A stretch of DNA of 64,000 bases from an uncultured Paenibacillaceae bacterium (GCA_913056365.1 CAJXLT010000007.1:105478-169477), one strand, 5' to 3'; shown: positions 8,743 to 17,780, counted from the stretch's first letter. Notes: a model not told the origin generated them from the letters alone. Made by a program: numbers and translations.

Positions 8743-9852
8743 TGAGAAAGCATTCCACTTGGTGATGAACCGGCTATTAACGGAAATGGAAGGTGTGGAG
8801 GTCGTCGGCTGCTTTCAGCATCCAGAAGAGGCGATGAAGCAGATGTCGCATACAAAAGTTGATCTTGCTTTCATTGACATCGAGATCGGGCGTCAGAGCG
8901 GGCTGGATGTTGCTCGCGAACTCCGTTCGCTTTACACCGACTTGAATATGGTATTTGTCACCTCTCACAAGTGATATGCCCTTGACTCATTTGAATTTTA
9001 TCCGCTTGATTATATGGTCAAACCCGTCTCGCAGGAACGGCTGGAGAAGACCATCGCCAAAGCGAAGTCGCGTGCTGAGGCCAAGGAACCTCGGGATGAT
9101 CAACCGCCAACAGCGCAGCTCCTGCAAGTCCAGCTTTGGGTCAGCTGGAAGTCGAAAGCCGTCAGCTCGGGTCCATACGTTGGATGTCGCAAAAAAGCAA
9201 GGAATTGTTTTGCTATCTGTTGATCCATCGGGGACGCGATGTGTCGAAGGCGACGGTGATCGACCACGTTTTTCCCGATATGCCTTTCAAAAATGCCTCT
9301 TTATATCTCAATACAGCGCTCTATCAACTCCGAATGGCGCTCGCACCACACGGTTATAAACATATTGCGATCAACTCGCAACGAAAATACCGACTCCTGT
9401 TCGAGCAGATGGACGTCGACTATATCAAGTTCGAGGACGCTGTCAAGGCGTTCACAGATGTTGTTCCGTGGGAGAAGATAGATGAGACTTTGGCATGCGA
9501 AGCCCTGTACACCGGGAGAATCTACGAACACGCTGATTATGGATGGGCGGCCTCTGAGCAAGCCCGAACAGAACAGCTTCACACACAGTTGTGCAAAAAG
9601 CTCATTCGTCAGCTGCTGCACGGGCAACGCGCTGAGCATGCTGCGTCATTGGCTCATAAGTTGATCGCCCGCAATGAACTGGACGAGGATGCTCATTTGA
9701 TGCTGGTGCAAAGTTATCTCGCAATGAACGATACGGCGTCCGCCAAAAGGCACTACGCCCGATTTTCAGAAATCTATGAGGATGAACTCGGTCTTCCCTT
9801 GCCCCCCGCTGCATCGCAGATATTCGCGCAGCTCCATTCTCGCCCTAAGTAG
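8720..9852 (+). pseudogene. SARP-type response regulator, broken by a stop and a frameshift
   Basis: The gene reads as a receiver domain (MKVIIIDDEKAFHLVMNRLL, acidic pocket DD, phospho-Asp in AFIDIEIG) for 84 codons, then meets TGA at 8972-8974. Translation continues in the same frame with YALDSFEFYPLDYMVKPVSQ, the normal end of a receiver including the conserved K-P pair. Around 9120-9136 the frame then shifts by one base, consistent with one lost base; the next frame encodes a winged-helix DNA-binding region (MSQKSKELFCYLLIHRGRDV) and a bacterial transcriptional activator (BTAD) domain to 9852. Two separate lesions in an otherwise intact family structure indicate an inactivated gene, or less likely two sequence errors. 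The intact product would be about 375 residues and would be the partner of the adjacent kinase. Confidence 0.85.
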
Positions 9853-9984
9853 TGATAGTGCCGGGTAACACCTTTTCGTTTTTCATTTTCACTTCGTAAG
9901 CTCGTCAAACCCGTCTGCATAAATGGCCAAGTACCCTCATAGACATGAACTAGTTATGAAATTAGCGGAAGAGGGGATGAGGGC

Positions 9985-11034
9985 ATGCGGAAAATCGCAG
10001 CAGCGGTAGTCTTGATCGTAGCGATAACCGGCACATTGGCCGGCTGCGGCGGCACCAGGAGCGCAGAGGATGTGACGAATGGTGTGCTAAAGCAAGCGGA
10101 GGAGATGACCAGCTATCTGGCTGAGGGATCGATGGTGCTGCATACGGGCCAAGAACCGCAGACGTATGGCTTAGAGGTCTGGTATCAGACACCGCATTAT
10201 TATCGAATTGCATTAATTAATCAGAAGAAGGACATTACCCAGATCGTGCTGCGCAACGATGACGGTGTGTTCGTGCTTACACCGCACTTGAAGAAGAGCT
10301 TCCGCTTCCAGAGCGATTGGCCGAACAAGCAAGGGCAGGTGTACTTGTATCAAACTTTGGCGGACAGCATTCAGCAAGACCCAGAGAAGCAATTTGTTGT
10401 AGATAAGGAAAGCAACGCGTATGTATTCGACGTGAAGGCCAATTATCCGAACAGCTCGCTGGCACGACAAAAAATATGGCTCGATCAAAAAAACTATGCC
10501 CCTCACCATGTGGAAATTTCTGATGATCAAGGGCAAGCAGTTGTAGAAGTCCATTTCGAGCGGTTCGAGTTCAATGCCTCCTTCGATTCGGCCGACTTCG
10601 AGATGCAGAAGAACTTGACGAGCTGGGATATTCGCTCTATGACGGTGTCTGCCGATGTAGATGACGGTTCTGCGATAGTGGAGGAAGTGATGCCTACCTT
10701 CGCCGGTGTGATAGAGCCTGCTTATATACCTGCCGGCGTGGAGCTGCTGGATAGACAGGAAGTGAAGCTCGGTGACGAATCCGCTATACGGCTCCGGTAT
10801 CAAGGGGACTACAATTATATGTTGCTGGAATCAGCTCCGCAAGCGCAATCTGTTATGGCAGGTACGGGTGAACTCGTAGATCTTGGTTTTACGATTGGCG
10901 TGCTGGTCGGTGATAATGTTCGAACTCTGCATTGGACATATGACGGTGTGGAATATCGATTGTCCAGTGAGGATCTGCCCCAGGAAGAGATGGAACGGGT
11001 TGCGCAATCCGTACAGGGGCAATCTGCCAAGTAA
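9985..11034 (+). CDS. ydcC: LolA-like lipoprotein, YdcC family
   Basis: This 349-residue exported lipoprotein has a signal peptide with lipobox LAGC (Cys21). The rest is a LolA/LppX-like fold (outer membrane lipoprotein-sorting protein family), typically an unclosed beta barrel that could hold a lipid acyl chain on the outer face of the membrane. Position directly upstream of alr matches ydcC of Bacillus subtilis, where the gene is linked to sporulation; that role is by synteny only. GAGGGGATGAGGGC lies just before the ATG. There are 155 bases to alr without a clear terminator, so cotranscription is possible. Confidence 0.8.
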   Translation: MRKIAAAVVLIVAITGTLAGCGGTRSAEDVTNGVLKQAEEMTSYLAEGSMVLHTGQEPQTYGLEVWYQTPHYYRIALINQKKDITQIVLRNDDGVFVLTPHLKKSFRFQSDWPNKQGQVYLYQTLADSIQQDPEKQFVVDKESNAYVFDVKANYPNSSLARQKIWLDQKNYAPHHVEISDDQGQAVVEVHFERFEFNASFDSADFEMQKNLTSWDIRSMTVSADVDDGSAIVEEVMPTFAGVIEPAYIPAGVELLDRQEVKLGDESAIRLRYQGDYNYMLLESAPQAQSVMAGTGELVDLGFTIGVLVGDNVRTLHWTYDGVEYRLSSEDLPQEEMERVAQSVQGQSAK

Positions 11035-11189
11035 CGGCTAGGTCGCTTGACACTAATGAATATGGCCGGTTCGTGGCTGCAGGAATTACGCACGCTGCGG
11101 GCCGGCTTAGATTTCGTTGACAGCCGTTACGGAAGTGATTAACATAGAGGGTATCGCATGCCTGACTAAGAATAAGAAGGTGAACGTGC

Positions 11190-12356
11190 ATGGACCCCTA
11201 TTTTCGTCCAACACGGGTGGAAATCTCACTTGATGCGCTCGAACATAATTTTATGGCATTCCGCCGGGCGCTTCCAGACAGCTTGAAGCTGATGGCAGCT
11301 GTGAAGGCGAACGCTTATGGACATGGCGCCGTGGAAGTAGCAAGGGAAGCCATCAGATGCGGTGCGGATTACTTGGGAGTTGCCATTCTAGATGAAGCGA
11401 TTGAATTGCGCAATGCCGGTATTAAGGCGCCGCTGTTAGTGCTGGGCTATTCGCCGCCTGAAGCGATTGATACGGCAGTCAAGCACGATATCACCTTGAC
11501 CGTATATACGAATGAAATGCTAGAAGCTGTGGAACGCCGTCCGAATCGAACGGAGCCCTTGAAGATTCATATCAAAATTGACACCGGCATGGGGCGATTA
11601 GGATTGGTGGATGAAGAGGAAGCGATTCGCTTTATTTCACGCGCTATGCAGGCTGAGGGCGTAACGGTAGAAGGGCTGTTCACGCATTATGCGAAAGCGG
11701 ATGAAGCAGATAAGCGCTATACGCGAATGCAGCATGAGCGTATGCAACGAATCGTTGCTCATTTCGAAGGTCGGGGTGTTCGCTTTCCGCTGCTGCACGC
11801 GGGCAACAGCGCTGTCGCCATCGACACACCGGAGCTGTCCTTCAATATGATTCGGCTTGGAATTAGTCTGTATGGCTTGTATCCATCCGAAGAGGTGAAT
11901 CGTACGACCATACAACTGGAACCGGTCATGAGCTTCAAGACAGGGGTAGTCATGGCGAAGAAGCTTCCGCCCGGTTCAGGAATCAGTTATGGCTGTGTCT
12001 ATCGAACGGAGGAAGAAGAGCAAATCGTGACATTGCCGGTCGGCTATGCAGACGGTTTTACCCGCATGCTGTCAGGGAGAGCACAGGTGCTAATACACGG
12101 CAAGCGACTGCCAGTTGTCGGACGCATATGTATGGATCAATGCATGGTGAATGCATCCGAGCTTCCAGACCTGCGTATTGGCGAAGAGGCGGTGTTGATC
12201 GGCAAACAAGGGGATGCGTGTATAACAGCGGATGAATTAGCTGATATACTAGGGACGATCAATTATGAGATTACGTGTATGGTAGCCAACCGAGTGCCCA
12301 AAGTATATGTACGCACCGGTAAAACGGTGGCAGTTTCGAATCCGTTACTGCATTAA
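11190..12356 (+). CDS. alr: Alanine racemase
   Basis: Interconverts L- and D-alanine using pyridoxal phosphate, supplying D-Ala for peptidoglycan; it acts in the cytoplasm. The 388-residue length is normal for the family. The PLP lysine is K39 in MAAVKANAYGHG and the opposing catalytic tyrosine is Y267 in GISYG. Other family marks are HIKIDTGMGRLG and the C-terminal VGRICMDQCMV. The ATG at 11190 is preceded by AAGAAGGTGAAC. It sits between the YdcC-like lipoprotein and the EndoA toxin/antitoxin genes, the same order as in Bacillus subtilis. Confidence 0.96.
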   Translation: MDPYFRPTRVEISLDALEHNFMAFRRALPDSLKLMAAVKANAYGHGAVEVAREAIRCGADYLGVAILDEAIELRNAGIKAPLLVLGYSPPEAIDTAVKHDITLTVYTNEMLEAVERRPNRTEPLKIHIKIDTGMGRLGLVDEEEAIRFISRAMQAEGVTVEGLFTHYAKADEADKRYTRMQHERMQRIVAHFEGRGVRFPLLHAGNSAVAIDTPELSFNMIRLGISLYGLYPSEEVNRTTIQLEPVMSFKTGVVMAKKLPPGSGISYGCVYRTEEEEQIVTLPVGYADGFTRMLSGRAQVLIHGKRLPVVGRICMDQCMVNASELPDLRIGEEAVLIGKQGDACITADELADILGTINYEITCMVANRVPKVYVRTGKTVAVSNPLLH

Positions 12357-12528
12357 ATTACCATGCAACATTTTTCATATTGTTGACAGGAGATAATAGC
12401 TTGGCATCGAATAGGATATATACAGCATATTAGCTATACGGGAAGCATATATTCCATTGTATAAATTTTCAGCAGCAGCGACATACTGGTAATAATGGCT
12501 TCGGAATTGTAGTGGGGGTGCGAGATCG

Positions 12529-12810
12529 GTGAGCAACATGTCTAACACGAAACGAATCATGATAAGTCTGCCCGACAATTTATTGCAAGAGGTCGACGGT
12601 ATTGTGCAGCAGGAGAATTCCAATCGCAGCGAATTCATCCGGCAAGCCATGAAGGTGTACTTGCTCGAACGGAAAAAACGCCATCTACGTGAAATGATGC
12701 AGCGGGGATATATGGAAATGGCCAAAATTAACCTGAACATGGCATCGGAAGCATTTCATGCGGAGGAAGACGCGGACAGTACTTTAGACCGCTTAGTAAG
12801 CGGGGTGTAG
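12529..12810 (+). CDS. ndoAI: EndoAI antitoxin (ribbon-helix-helix, MazE type)
   Basis: This 93-residue antitoxin is expected to bind and block the EndoA/MazF ribonuclease encoded next and to repress the operon. The first 50 residues form a CopG-type ribbon-helix-helix domain (KRIMISLPDNLLQEVDGIV followed by SNRSEFIRQAM), and the acidic C-terminal tail (HAEEDADSTLDRL) is the usual toxin-binding part. The start is GTG at 12529, with a GGGGGTG site about ten bases upstream; a second possible start is the ATG at 12538. The toxin gene starts three bases after its stop. Confidence 0.9.
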   Translation: MSNMSNTKRIMISLPDNLLQEVDGIVQQENSNRSEFIRQAMKVYLLERKKRHLREMMQRGYMEMAKINLNMASEAFHAEEDADSTLDRLVSGV

Positions 12811-12813
12811 TGA

Positions 12814-13164
12814 TTGATAGTCAAACGAGGCGATGTGTTCTTCGCAGATTTGTCTCCGGTAGTCGGTTCGGAGCAGGGCGGGGTGCGGCCGGTTCTGGTC
12901 ATTCAGAACGATATCGGCAACCGATTCAGTCCGACCGTCATCGTAGCGGCAATTACAGCGCAGATCCAGAAAGCCAAGCTGCCGACACATGTAGAAATTG
13001 ATGCGAAAGCACATGGATTCGACCGGGATTCGGTCATCTTGTTGGAGCAGATTCGTACGATTGACAAACAGCGACTAACGGATAAAATTACCCATTTGGA
13101 AGATGATATGATGCGCAGAGTAGATGATGCGTTGCAAATTAGTGTAGGTCTCATCGATTTCTAA
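12814..13164 (+). CDS. ndoA: EndoA/MazF mRNA interferase
   Basis: This sequence-specific endoribonuclease cleaves single-stranded mRNA (UACAU in the Bacillus subtilis enzyme). The 116-residue protein has the family active-site residues in place: R25 in [12 protein letters not shown] and T48 in VIVAAITAQ. It also ends with the conserved QISVGLIDF. The start is TTG at 12814, three bases after the antitoxin stop, so translation is probably coupled and kept lower than that of the antitoxin. The location downstream of alr is the conserved chromosomal one in Bacillus and relatives, so this is a core gene rather than a recent acquisition. Confidence 0.95.
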   Translation: MIVKRGDVFFADLSPVVGSEQGGVRPVLVIQNDIGNRFSPTVIVAAITAQIQKAKLPTHVEIDAKAHGFDRDSVILLEQIRTIDKQRLTDKITHLEDDMMRRVDDALQISVGLIDF

Positions 13165-13232
13165 TCGAACCCGCAAGCAAGTAATAGGCATAAGCTTCAA
13201 AGCCTGTTTCGTGGGAATACGTGATTATGGGG

Positions 13233-13256
13233 AAGCTCCTTGGCAGGAGCTTTTCT
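13233..13256 (+). terminator. Terminator after ndoA
   Basis: Perfect 8-bp stem AAGCTCCT / AGGAGCTT with loop TGGC, followed by TTTCTTCC. Confidence 0.75.
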
Positions 13257-13352
13257 TCCGTTACTGGCGTCATAGCAACCATACATTAATCATAGGTTAT
13301 AAGTTTTGAAGGGATAATATATTGTAATGCGTGAATGTGAGGAGAGGTAGAG

Positions 13353-15572
13353 ATGGACAAGCAGCTAGCAGAGACACAGGGTATCCAAGCCCCAATAGTT
13401 GACGAAGCGTATGAGAAGGCTGTACAAGAGCGGATTCGGAAGCAAATCGCCGCTGAGCTGAAGCTATCGGCCAAGCAGGTAAACACAACAGCGGGGCTCT
13501 TGGATGAAGGGAATACGATTCCCTTCATCGCACGCTATCGGAAAGAGATGACCGGAGAGCTGGACGAGAACGAACTGCGCGCGATCGAGGAACGGTTAGG
13601 CTATTTGCGAAATCTGGAGAACCGTAAGTTGGAAGTGCTGCGTCTTATCGAGGAGCAGGGCAAGCTGACGGGACAATTACGTGATGCGGTGCTGGCTTCC
13701 GGAAAACTGCAGGAGGTCGAAGACCTGTATAGACCGTATAAGCAGAAGCGGAAAACTCGCGCCAGCGCAGCCAAGGAGAGAGGGCTGGAGCCTTTGGCGG
13801 ATTGGTTGCTCGAGCAGCGCCAGACCGGATCAGTCGAAGAACAGGCGAAGCTGTACATATCTGAGGATAAGGGAGTGCAGTCTGCAGAAGAGGCGCTGCA
13901 AGGTGCGATGGACATTATCGCGGAAGGTACCGCTGACGATGCAAGGATTCGTGCATGGATCCGAGCGTTCACCCATGACCAAGGAACGATGCGCACGGAA
14001 GCGAAGGACACGGAGCAAGAGTCTGTTTATGAAATGTATTATGCTTACAACGAGCCTGTGCGCAAGCTGCCACCGCATCGTATCTTGGCCATTAATAGAG
14101 GAGAGCGCGAGGATGTACTGAAGGTTGCGATCGATACACCAGTTGAGCGCATTCATGATTACATAGCGAGAAGAATAATCAAGCGGGAGTCCATTGCCAA
14201 GCCATACTTGCTAATGGCAGTGGAGGACGGGTACAAACGGCTGATCGCACCTTCCATCGAACGTGAAGTGCGCGGTGAGATGACAGAACGGGCAGAAGCG
14301 CATGCCATCGATATATTCGCCGCGAACTTGCGTAATTTGCTGCTGCAGCCGCCGGTAAGAGGGAAGATCGCCCTCGGCGTAGACCCGGCGTATCGCACGG
14401 GCTGCAAGCTGGCAGCTGTAGATGATACTGGCAAGGTGTTGGAGGTAGCGGTTACTTATCCAACACCGCCGCACAACAAAATCGCTGAGGCAGAAGCGGT
14501 CTTCAATAGGCTGATTCAGCAATATAACGTGGAATTAATCGTCATCGGCAACGGTACGGCTTCCAGAGAGACGGAATTGTTCGTAGCAGAGCTGATCAAG
14601 AAGTCTGGTCATGCCCATGTGCGCTACATTATTGTCAACGAAGCGGGTGCCAGTGTCTATTCGGCATCGAAGATCGCGCAAGAGGAATTTCCGGATTTCG
14701 ATGTAGCAGAGCGCAGCGCGGTCTCCATCGCCCGCCGTATTCAAGACCCGCTGGCCGAGCTGGTCAAAATCGAGCCAAAGGCTATCGGCGTTGGACAATA
14801 CCAGCATGATGTGCAGCAGAAGCGGCTGGAAGAAAGCTTGAAGGTTGTCGTAGAATCTGCAGTTAACCATGTAGGCGTTGACTTGAACACAGCTTCCTCC
14901 TCGTTGCTTAGCTACGTGGCGGGGGTGAATACGACAATCGCGAGAAATATCGTGAAATTCAGAGAGGAGCACGGCAAGTTCAGCCAGCGTTCGCAGGTGC
15001 AGAAGGTACCACGCCTTGGTGCCAAGACATTCGAACAATGCGTTGGTTTTCTACGCATTCCAGACGGTGATAATCTGATTGACAATACGCCGATTCATCC
15101 GGAGTCTTATGCAATCGTGGACAAGTTGTTTCGCTTGCTCGACTTGAACGAATCGATGCTCGGCACACCGGATTTGAAGGAGCGGCTGCGCCAGTTAGAT
15201 GTGGAGCAGCTAGCTGCGCAACTGGAAGTTGGCGTGCCGACCTTGCGGGATATCGTCGACAGCCTGCTTAGACCTGGGCGTGATCCGCGTGAGGAACTGC
15301 CTGGCCCGATCTTCCATACCGATGTATTGAAGCTGGAGGACTTGAAGCCTGGTATGGAGCTGCATGGAACTGTACGCAATGTGATCGACTTCGGCGCGTT
15401 CGTCGATATCGGCGTGAAGAATGACGGACTTGTACACATTTCGCAACTGAGCGATCGATACGTGAAGCATCCGATGGATGTTGTATCGGTGGGGGATACG
15501 GTTACCGTGTGGGTGTTGCAAGTGGATGAGAAGAAGGGACGAGTAGGCTTGACTATGCGCAAGCCGGATTAG
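13353..15572 (+). CDS. tex: Tex family RNA-binding transcription accessory protein
   Basis: This 739-residue protein contains the Tex architecture: an N-terminal helical region (GNTIPFIARYRKEMTGELDE), a YqgF-like RNase H fold (IALGVDPAYRTGCKLAAVD), helix-hairpin-helix motifs (VDLNTASSSLLSYVAGV) and a C-terminal S1 domain at about residues 655-725 (GTVRNVIDFGAFVDIGVKND). Tex binds RNA and associates with transcription; its exact role in Gram-positive bacteria is not settled. The start is ATG at 13353 after GAGGAGAGG. It corresponds to ydcI of Bacillus subtilis, again in the conserved alr neighbourhood. Confidence 0.95.
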   Translation: MDKQLAETQGIQAPIVDEAYEKAVQERIRKQIAAELKLSAKQVNTTAGLLDEGNTIPFIARYRKEMTGELDENELRAIEERLGYLRNLENRKLEVLRLIEEQGKLTGQLRDAVLASGKLQEVEDLYRPYKQKRKTRASAAKERGLEPLADWLLEQRQTGSVEEQAKLYISEDKGVQSAEEALQGAMDIIAEGTADDARIRAWIRAFTHDQGTMRTEAKDTEQESVYEMYYAYNEPVRKLPPHRILAINRGEREDVLKVAIDTPVERIHDYIARRIIKRESIAKPYLLMAVEDGYKRLIAPSIEREVRGEMTERAEAHAIDIFAANLRNLLLQPPVRGKIALGVDPAYRTGCKLAAVDDTGKVLEVAVTYPTPPHNKIAEAEAVFNRLIQQYNVELIVIGNGTASRETELFVAELIKKSGHAHVRYIIVNEAGASVYSASKIAQEEFPDFDVAERSAVSIARRIQDPLAELVKIEPKAIGVGQYQHDVQQKRLEESLKVVVESAVNHVGVDLNTASSSLLSYVAGVNTTIARNIVKFREEHGKFSQRSQVQKVPRLGAKTFEQCVGFLRIPDGDNLIDNTPIHPESYAIVDKLFRLLDLNESMLGTPDLKERLRQLDVEQLAAQLEVGVPTLRDIVDSLLRPGRDPREELPGPIFHTDVLKLEDLKPGMELHGTVRNVIDFGAFVDIGVKNDGLVHISQLSDRYVKHPMDVVSVGDTVTVWVLQVDEKKGRVGLTMRKPD

Positions 15573-15589
15573 GCACATATGAACATAAG

Positions 15590-15618
15590 AAAAGAGGGAT
15601 GCGCGTATCCCTCTTTTA
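15590..15618. terminator. Bidirectional terminator between tex and cmpA
   Basis: A stem of about 10 bp (AAAGAGGGAT with ATCCCTCTTT) is flanked by A on the left and T on the right, so it can serve both convergent genes. Confidence 0.8.
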
Positions 15619-15774
15619 ATTTTGCCGTGTATGATGTTCGGAATTATCGCTCTCCTCACCAGCTTCAACATGACGCGTTCGGTAGAAGTACCAGCAGTCG
15701 TTGAGCAGCCGGATTTGGCGCCGGTCCTTGCTCTGGTAAGCGCGCAACAATTGATTGTACAGCCATTTCGGCAT
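15616..15774 (-). CDS. cmpA: Cortex morphogenetic protein CmpA
   Basis: This is a 52-residue protein starting MPKWLYNQLLRAYQSKDRRQ and containing LLNDCWYFYRTRH. It closely resembles CmpA, the small sporulation protein that acts with SpoIVA quality control to direct ClpXP proteolysis and delay cortex assembly in defective forespores. An AAAGGGGATG site lies about ten bases before the ATG at 15774. The stop overlaps the T-run of the shared terminator. Its position beside the SprT-like gene matches Bacillus. The presence of this gene is good evidence that the host forms endospores. Confidence 0.88.
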   Translation of the reverse strand: MPKWLYNQLLRAYQSKDRRQIRLLNDCWYFYRTRHVEAGEESDNSEHHTRQN

Positions 15775-15952
15775 GAGACTCACATCCCCTTTCCAGCTGT
15801 CGAATCATGGGCGGCGTGCAAGTGGATAGTTCCATGCTATGCTCAGCCTAGGCTGTTGTGTCTGTCCTATGTAGCTTTTGCGGAATGGATGGGCCACATA
15901 CACGAAATGGGGAATTTCCAATGACTAAATACAGCACAATACTATGTATAGC

Positions 15953-16315
15953 TTACCCGTGCAGTCCTTCTTCCTCTTCTTCGTACCATTGTTCAAGCTG
16001 AGCTTGTAAGGCGCGAATTTCGGTTAGTAATGAAAGTAACGGATAAGATGATTCCTGCAAGGAAGCGAAGGAAGCCTCCAGCTCATTCAAGTACGTCAAC
16101 CCATGCTCCACGGTGAGGTGATTGTCGTGAAGCTCCAGCGCTTCGCACTCTGCCAGCACTGCAGGCAGCTGTGGCTTGTTAGGGACAGTCAGCTTGTCCA
16201 ATTCTTTGTGCAATCGGCGATTTAATGCACTCAGTTGATAAGCATGCGTAGCGGGCATTTGGACAAATTCCAATCGATCCCCGTCTTGCAGCAGCACATA
16301 TTTCCATTTTGCCAT
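15953..16315 (-). CDS. Conserved hypothetical protein of Paenibacillaceae type
   Basis: This 120-residue protein is mostly helical and soluble, with no signal peptide or membrane segment. The N-terminus is MAKWKYVLLQDGDRLEFV and the C-terminus is strongly acidic (WYEEEEEGLHG). I recall similar proteins in Paenibacillus labelled as hydrolase/acyltransferase, but no catalytic motif is visible here, so that label should not be trusted. The ATG at 16315 has GGAGAGAGGAGAAC upstream. It is divergent from the SprT-like gene. Confidence 0.65.
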   Translation of the reverse strand: MAKWKYVLLQDGDRLEFVQMPATHAYQLSALNRRLHKELDKLTVPNKPQLPAVLAECEALELHDNHLTVEHGLTYLNELEASFASLQESSYPLLSLLTEIRALQAQLEQWYEEEEEGLHG

Positions 16316-16413
16316 GATCTTGTGTTCTCCTCTCTCCAGTCATAAGCTCTACTTGACAGTGTATCCTATGCTTCGGTTACAATTCAAGTAAGCGTGAGGG
16401 CGGAGGTGCGACA

Positions 16414-16875
16414 GTGACCGATCAGGAATTACAGACATGGGTGGAGCAAATTTCATTGGCATCGTTCCAGCTCCCATTCCGCCATCGGGCTAGCTTCAAC
16501 AGACGGTTGCGTGCAACAGGAGGTAGGTACTTCACAGGCTCGCACAATATCGAGATTAGCTGGCTGCAATGGGAGAAGCATGGGGCAGAAGAAGTGGAGA
16601 AGATTATCAAGCATGAGCTGTGCCATTATCATTTGCACTTGGCCAAGAGAGGATACAGACACCGCGATGCTGATTTCAAATATTGGCTAGCCCGAGTCGG
16701 CGGCAGCCGTTACTGTAAGGCGGTAGCTGAGAAGCAGAAAGAGCCGTATCGGTACAGGCTCCTATGCCGTTCGTGCGGGATGCAATATATGCGCAAGCGG
16801 AAGGTGGACGTCTCCCGTTACGTGTGCGGCAAGTGCAGAGGCAAGCTAAATCTACAAAATGTGGACAGCCCTTGA
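16414..16875 (+). CDS. SprT-like zinc metalloprotein
   Basis: This 153-residue protein carries the SprT domain with the HExxH zinc motif (HELCH, residues 67-71) and a second histidine in HLHLAKRGYRH. It is followed by a zinc ribbon with CRSCG and CGKCRGK pairs. Eukaryotic relatives are proteases for DNA-protein crosslinks; bacterial SprT substrates are not well known. The start is GTG at 16414 after GGCGGAGGTGCG. Location next to cmpA and tex corresponds to ydcK of Bacillus subtilis. The promoter of the tRNA cluster overlaps its last codons. Confidence 0.9.
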   Translation: MTDQELQTWVEQISLASFQLPFRHRASFNRRLRATGGRYFTGSHNIEISWLQWEKHGAEEVEKIIKHELCHYHLHLAKRGYRHRDADFKYWLARVGGSRYCKAVAEKQKEPYRYRLLCRSCGMQYMRKRKVDVSRYVCGKCRGKLNLQNVDSP

Positions 16876-16900
16876 CTTGGCAGGGAGAACATGATAAATT
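16872..16900 (+). promoter_or_regulatory. Promoter of the tRNA cluster
   Basis: TTGACT at 16872-16877 is followed after 17 bases by TAAATT at 16895-16900, about 11 bases upstream of tRNA-Asn. Confidence 0.65.
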
Positions 16901-16911
16901 ATATTTTGCAT

Positions 16912-16987
16912 TCCCTGATAGCTCAGCTGGTAGAGCACTCGGCTGTTAACCGAGTTGTCGCAGGTTCGAGTCCTGCTCGGGGAGCCA
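16912..16987 (+). tRNA. tRNA-Asn (GTT)
   Basis: Cloverleaf with acceptor TCCCTGA/TCGGGGA (one G-U), D arm GCTCAGCTGGTAGAGC, anticodon GTT in loop CTGTTAA, T loop GTTCGAGTC and encoded CCA. It is the first gene of the cluster. Confidence 0.97.
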
Positions 16988-17086
16988 TATTGCCATCTAC
17001 TCCCGCACCAACATTCATCCGCGTTATGACGCACCCTAGTCAACAATGGATGCTTGGTTGTGGGATTTGTTATCTTCGATATAGAT

Positions 17087-17175
17087 GGAGAGGTACCCAA
17101 GAGGCCGAAGGGGGCGCTTTGCTAAAGCGTTAGGGTGTAACAGCCGCGGGGGTTCGAATCCCCCTCTCTCCGCCA
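17087..17175 (+). tRNA. tRNA-Ser (GCT)
   Basis: Class II tRNA with a long variable arm (TAGGGTGTAACAGCCGC region), anticodon GCT in TTTGCTAAA, T loop GTTCGAATC and encoded CCA. The acceptor begins GGAGAGG. Confidence 0.96.
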
Positions 17176-17317
17176 GTTATCTATGCCGAAATGATCCAGC
17201 AAAATAACACTTGTCAAGCGAGACAGTATCCGTTATAATAACACTTGTCGCCTCGAAGGAAGCGTGCTTTACACAGCAGTTTTTGCGAATGGCAGACAGC
17301 TAGGAATTTGCGAATAT

Positions 17318-17389
17318 GGCCCGTTGGTCAAGGGGTTAAGACACCTCCCTTTCACGGAGGTAACAGGGGTTCGAATCCCCTACGGGTCA
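17318..17389 (+). tRNA. tRNA-Glu (TTC)
   Basis: Acceptor GGCCCGT/ACGGGTC, anticodon TTC in CTTTCAC, T loop GTTCGAATC. CCA is not encoded. Its 3' 16 bases recur 107 bases downstream. Confidence 0.96.
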
Positions 17390-17497
17390 TACAGAGATGT
17401 ACCATAGGGGTAAGAACCCAGGGTTCGTCGAAGCGATGCTTCATCGAATTCACGACGCAGTCCCCTCACGAAGTGAGGGGCATCCCCTACGGGTCAT
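17375..17497 (+). repeat. Duplicated tRNA-Glu 3' end flanking a structured 90-bp segment
   Basis: ATCCCCTACGGGTCAT occurs at 17375-17390, as the end of tRNA-Glu, and again at 17482-17497. The segment between contains two hairpins: TTCGTCGAAGC with GCTTCATCGAA (17424-17434 and 17438-17448, one mismatch) and CCCCTCAC GAA GTGAGGGG (17462-17480). No gene fits between the copies. Confidence 0.8.
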
Positions 17498-17532
17498 CCT
17501 TATTCATTCCATATTTGGCAGGGATGAATTAT

Positions 17533-17608
17533 GAGCCATTAGCTCAGCTGGTAGAGCACCTGACTTTTAATCAGGGTGTCGAAGGTTCGAGTCCTTCATG
17601 GCTCACCA
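17533..17608 (+). tRNA. tRNA-Lys (TTT)
   Basis: Acceptor GAGCCAT/ATGGCTC, D arm GCTCAGCTGGTAGAGC, anticodon TTT in CTTTTAA, T loop GTTCGAGTC, encoded CCA. Confidence 0.97.
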
Positions 17609-17694
17609 TTTTCTCTAATTGAGAAGATCGTATCCTCCTGCAACTTAGCGCAATAGGCCGCGAGGCCTCAGACAGCTTAGGATGCAGCATACAC

Positions 17695-17776
17695 GCGGTC
17701 GTGGTGGAACGGCAGACACGCTATCTTGAGGGGGTAGTGCCCAATGGGCGTGAGGGTTCAAATCCCTCCGACCGCA
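17695..17776 (+). tRNA. tRNA-Leu (GAG)
   Basis: Class II tRNA with acceptor GCGGTCG/CGACCGC and anticodon stem CTATC/GGTAG enclosing loop TTGAGGG, which gives anticodon GAG. The variable arm is TGCCCAATGGGCG and the T loop is GTTCAAATC. CCA is not encoded. Confidence 0.95.
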
Positions 17777-17780
17777 TCAC

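Noticed and set aside
8972..8974. In-frame TGA in the response regulator read as recoded selenocysteine or programmed readthrough
   Set aside because: The position is not a catalytic residue in receivers and a separate frameshift lies downstream, so decay or sequence error explains both.
10213..10803. 196-codon minus-strand frame opposite the YdcC-like gene
   Set aside because: Antisense to a recognised lipoprotein gene, with no start signal.
12529..13164. EndoA toxin/antitoxin pair as a newly acquired defence module
   Set aside because: The position between alr and tex is the conserved one in Bacillus, so it is a core locus.
17375..17497. Active attachment site of an integrative element
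   Set aside because: Only about 90 bases lie between the copies and no integrase or cargo is present in the window.
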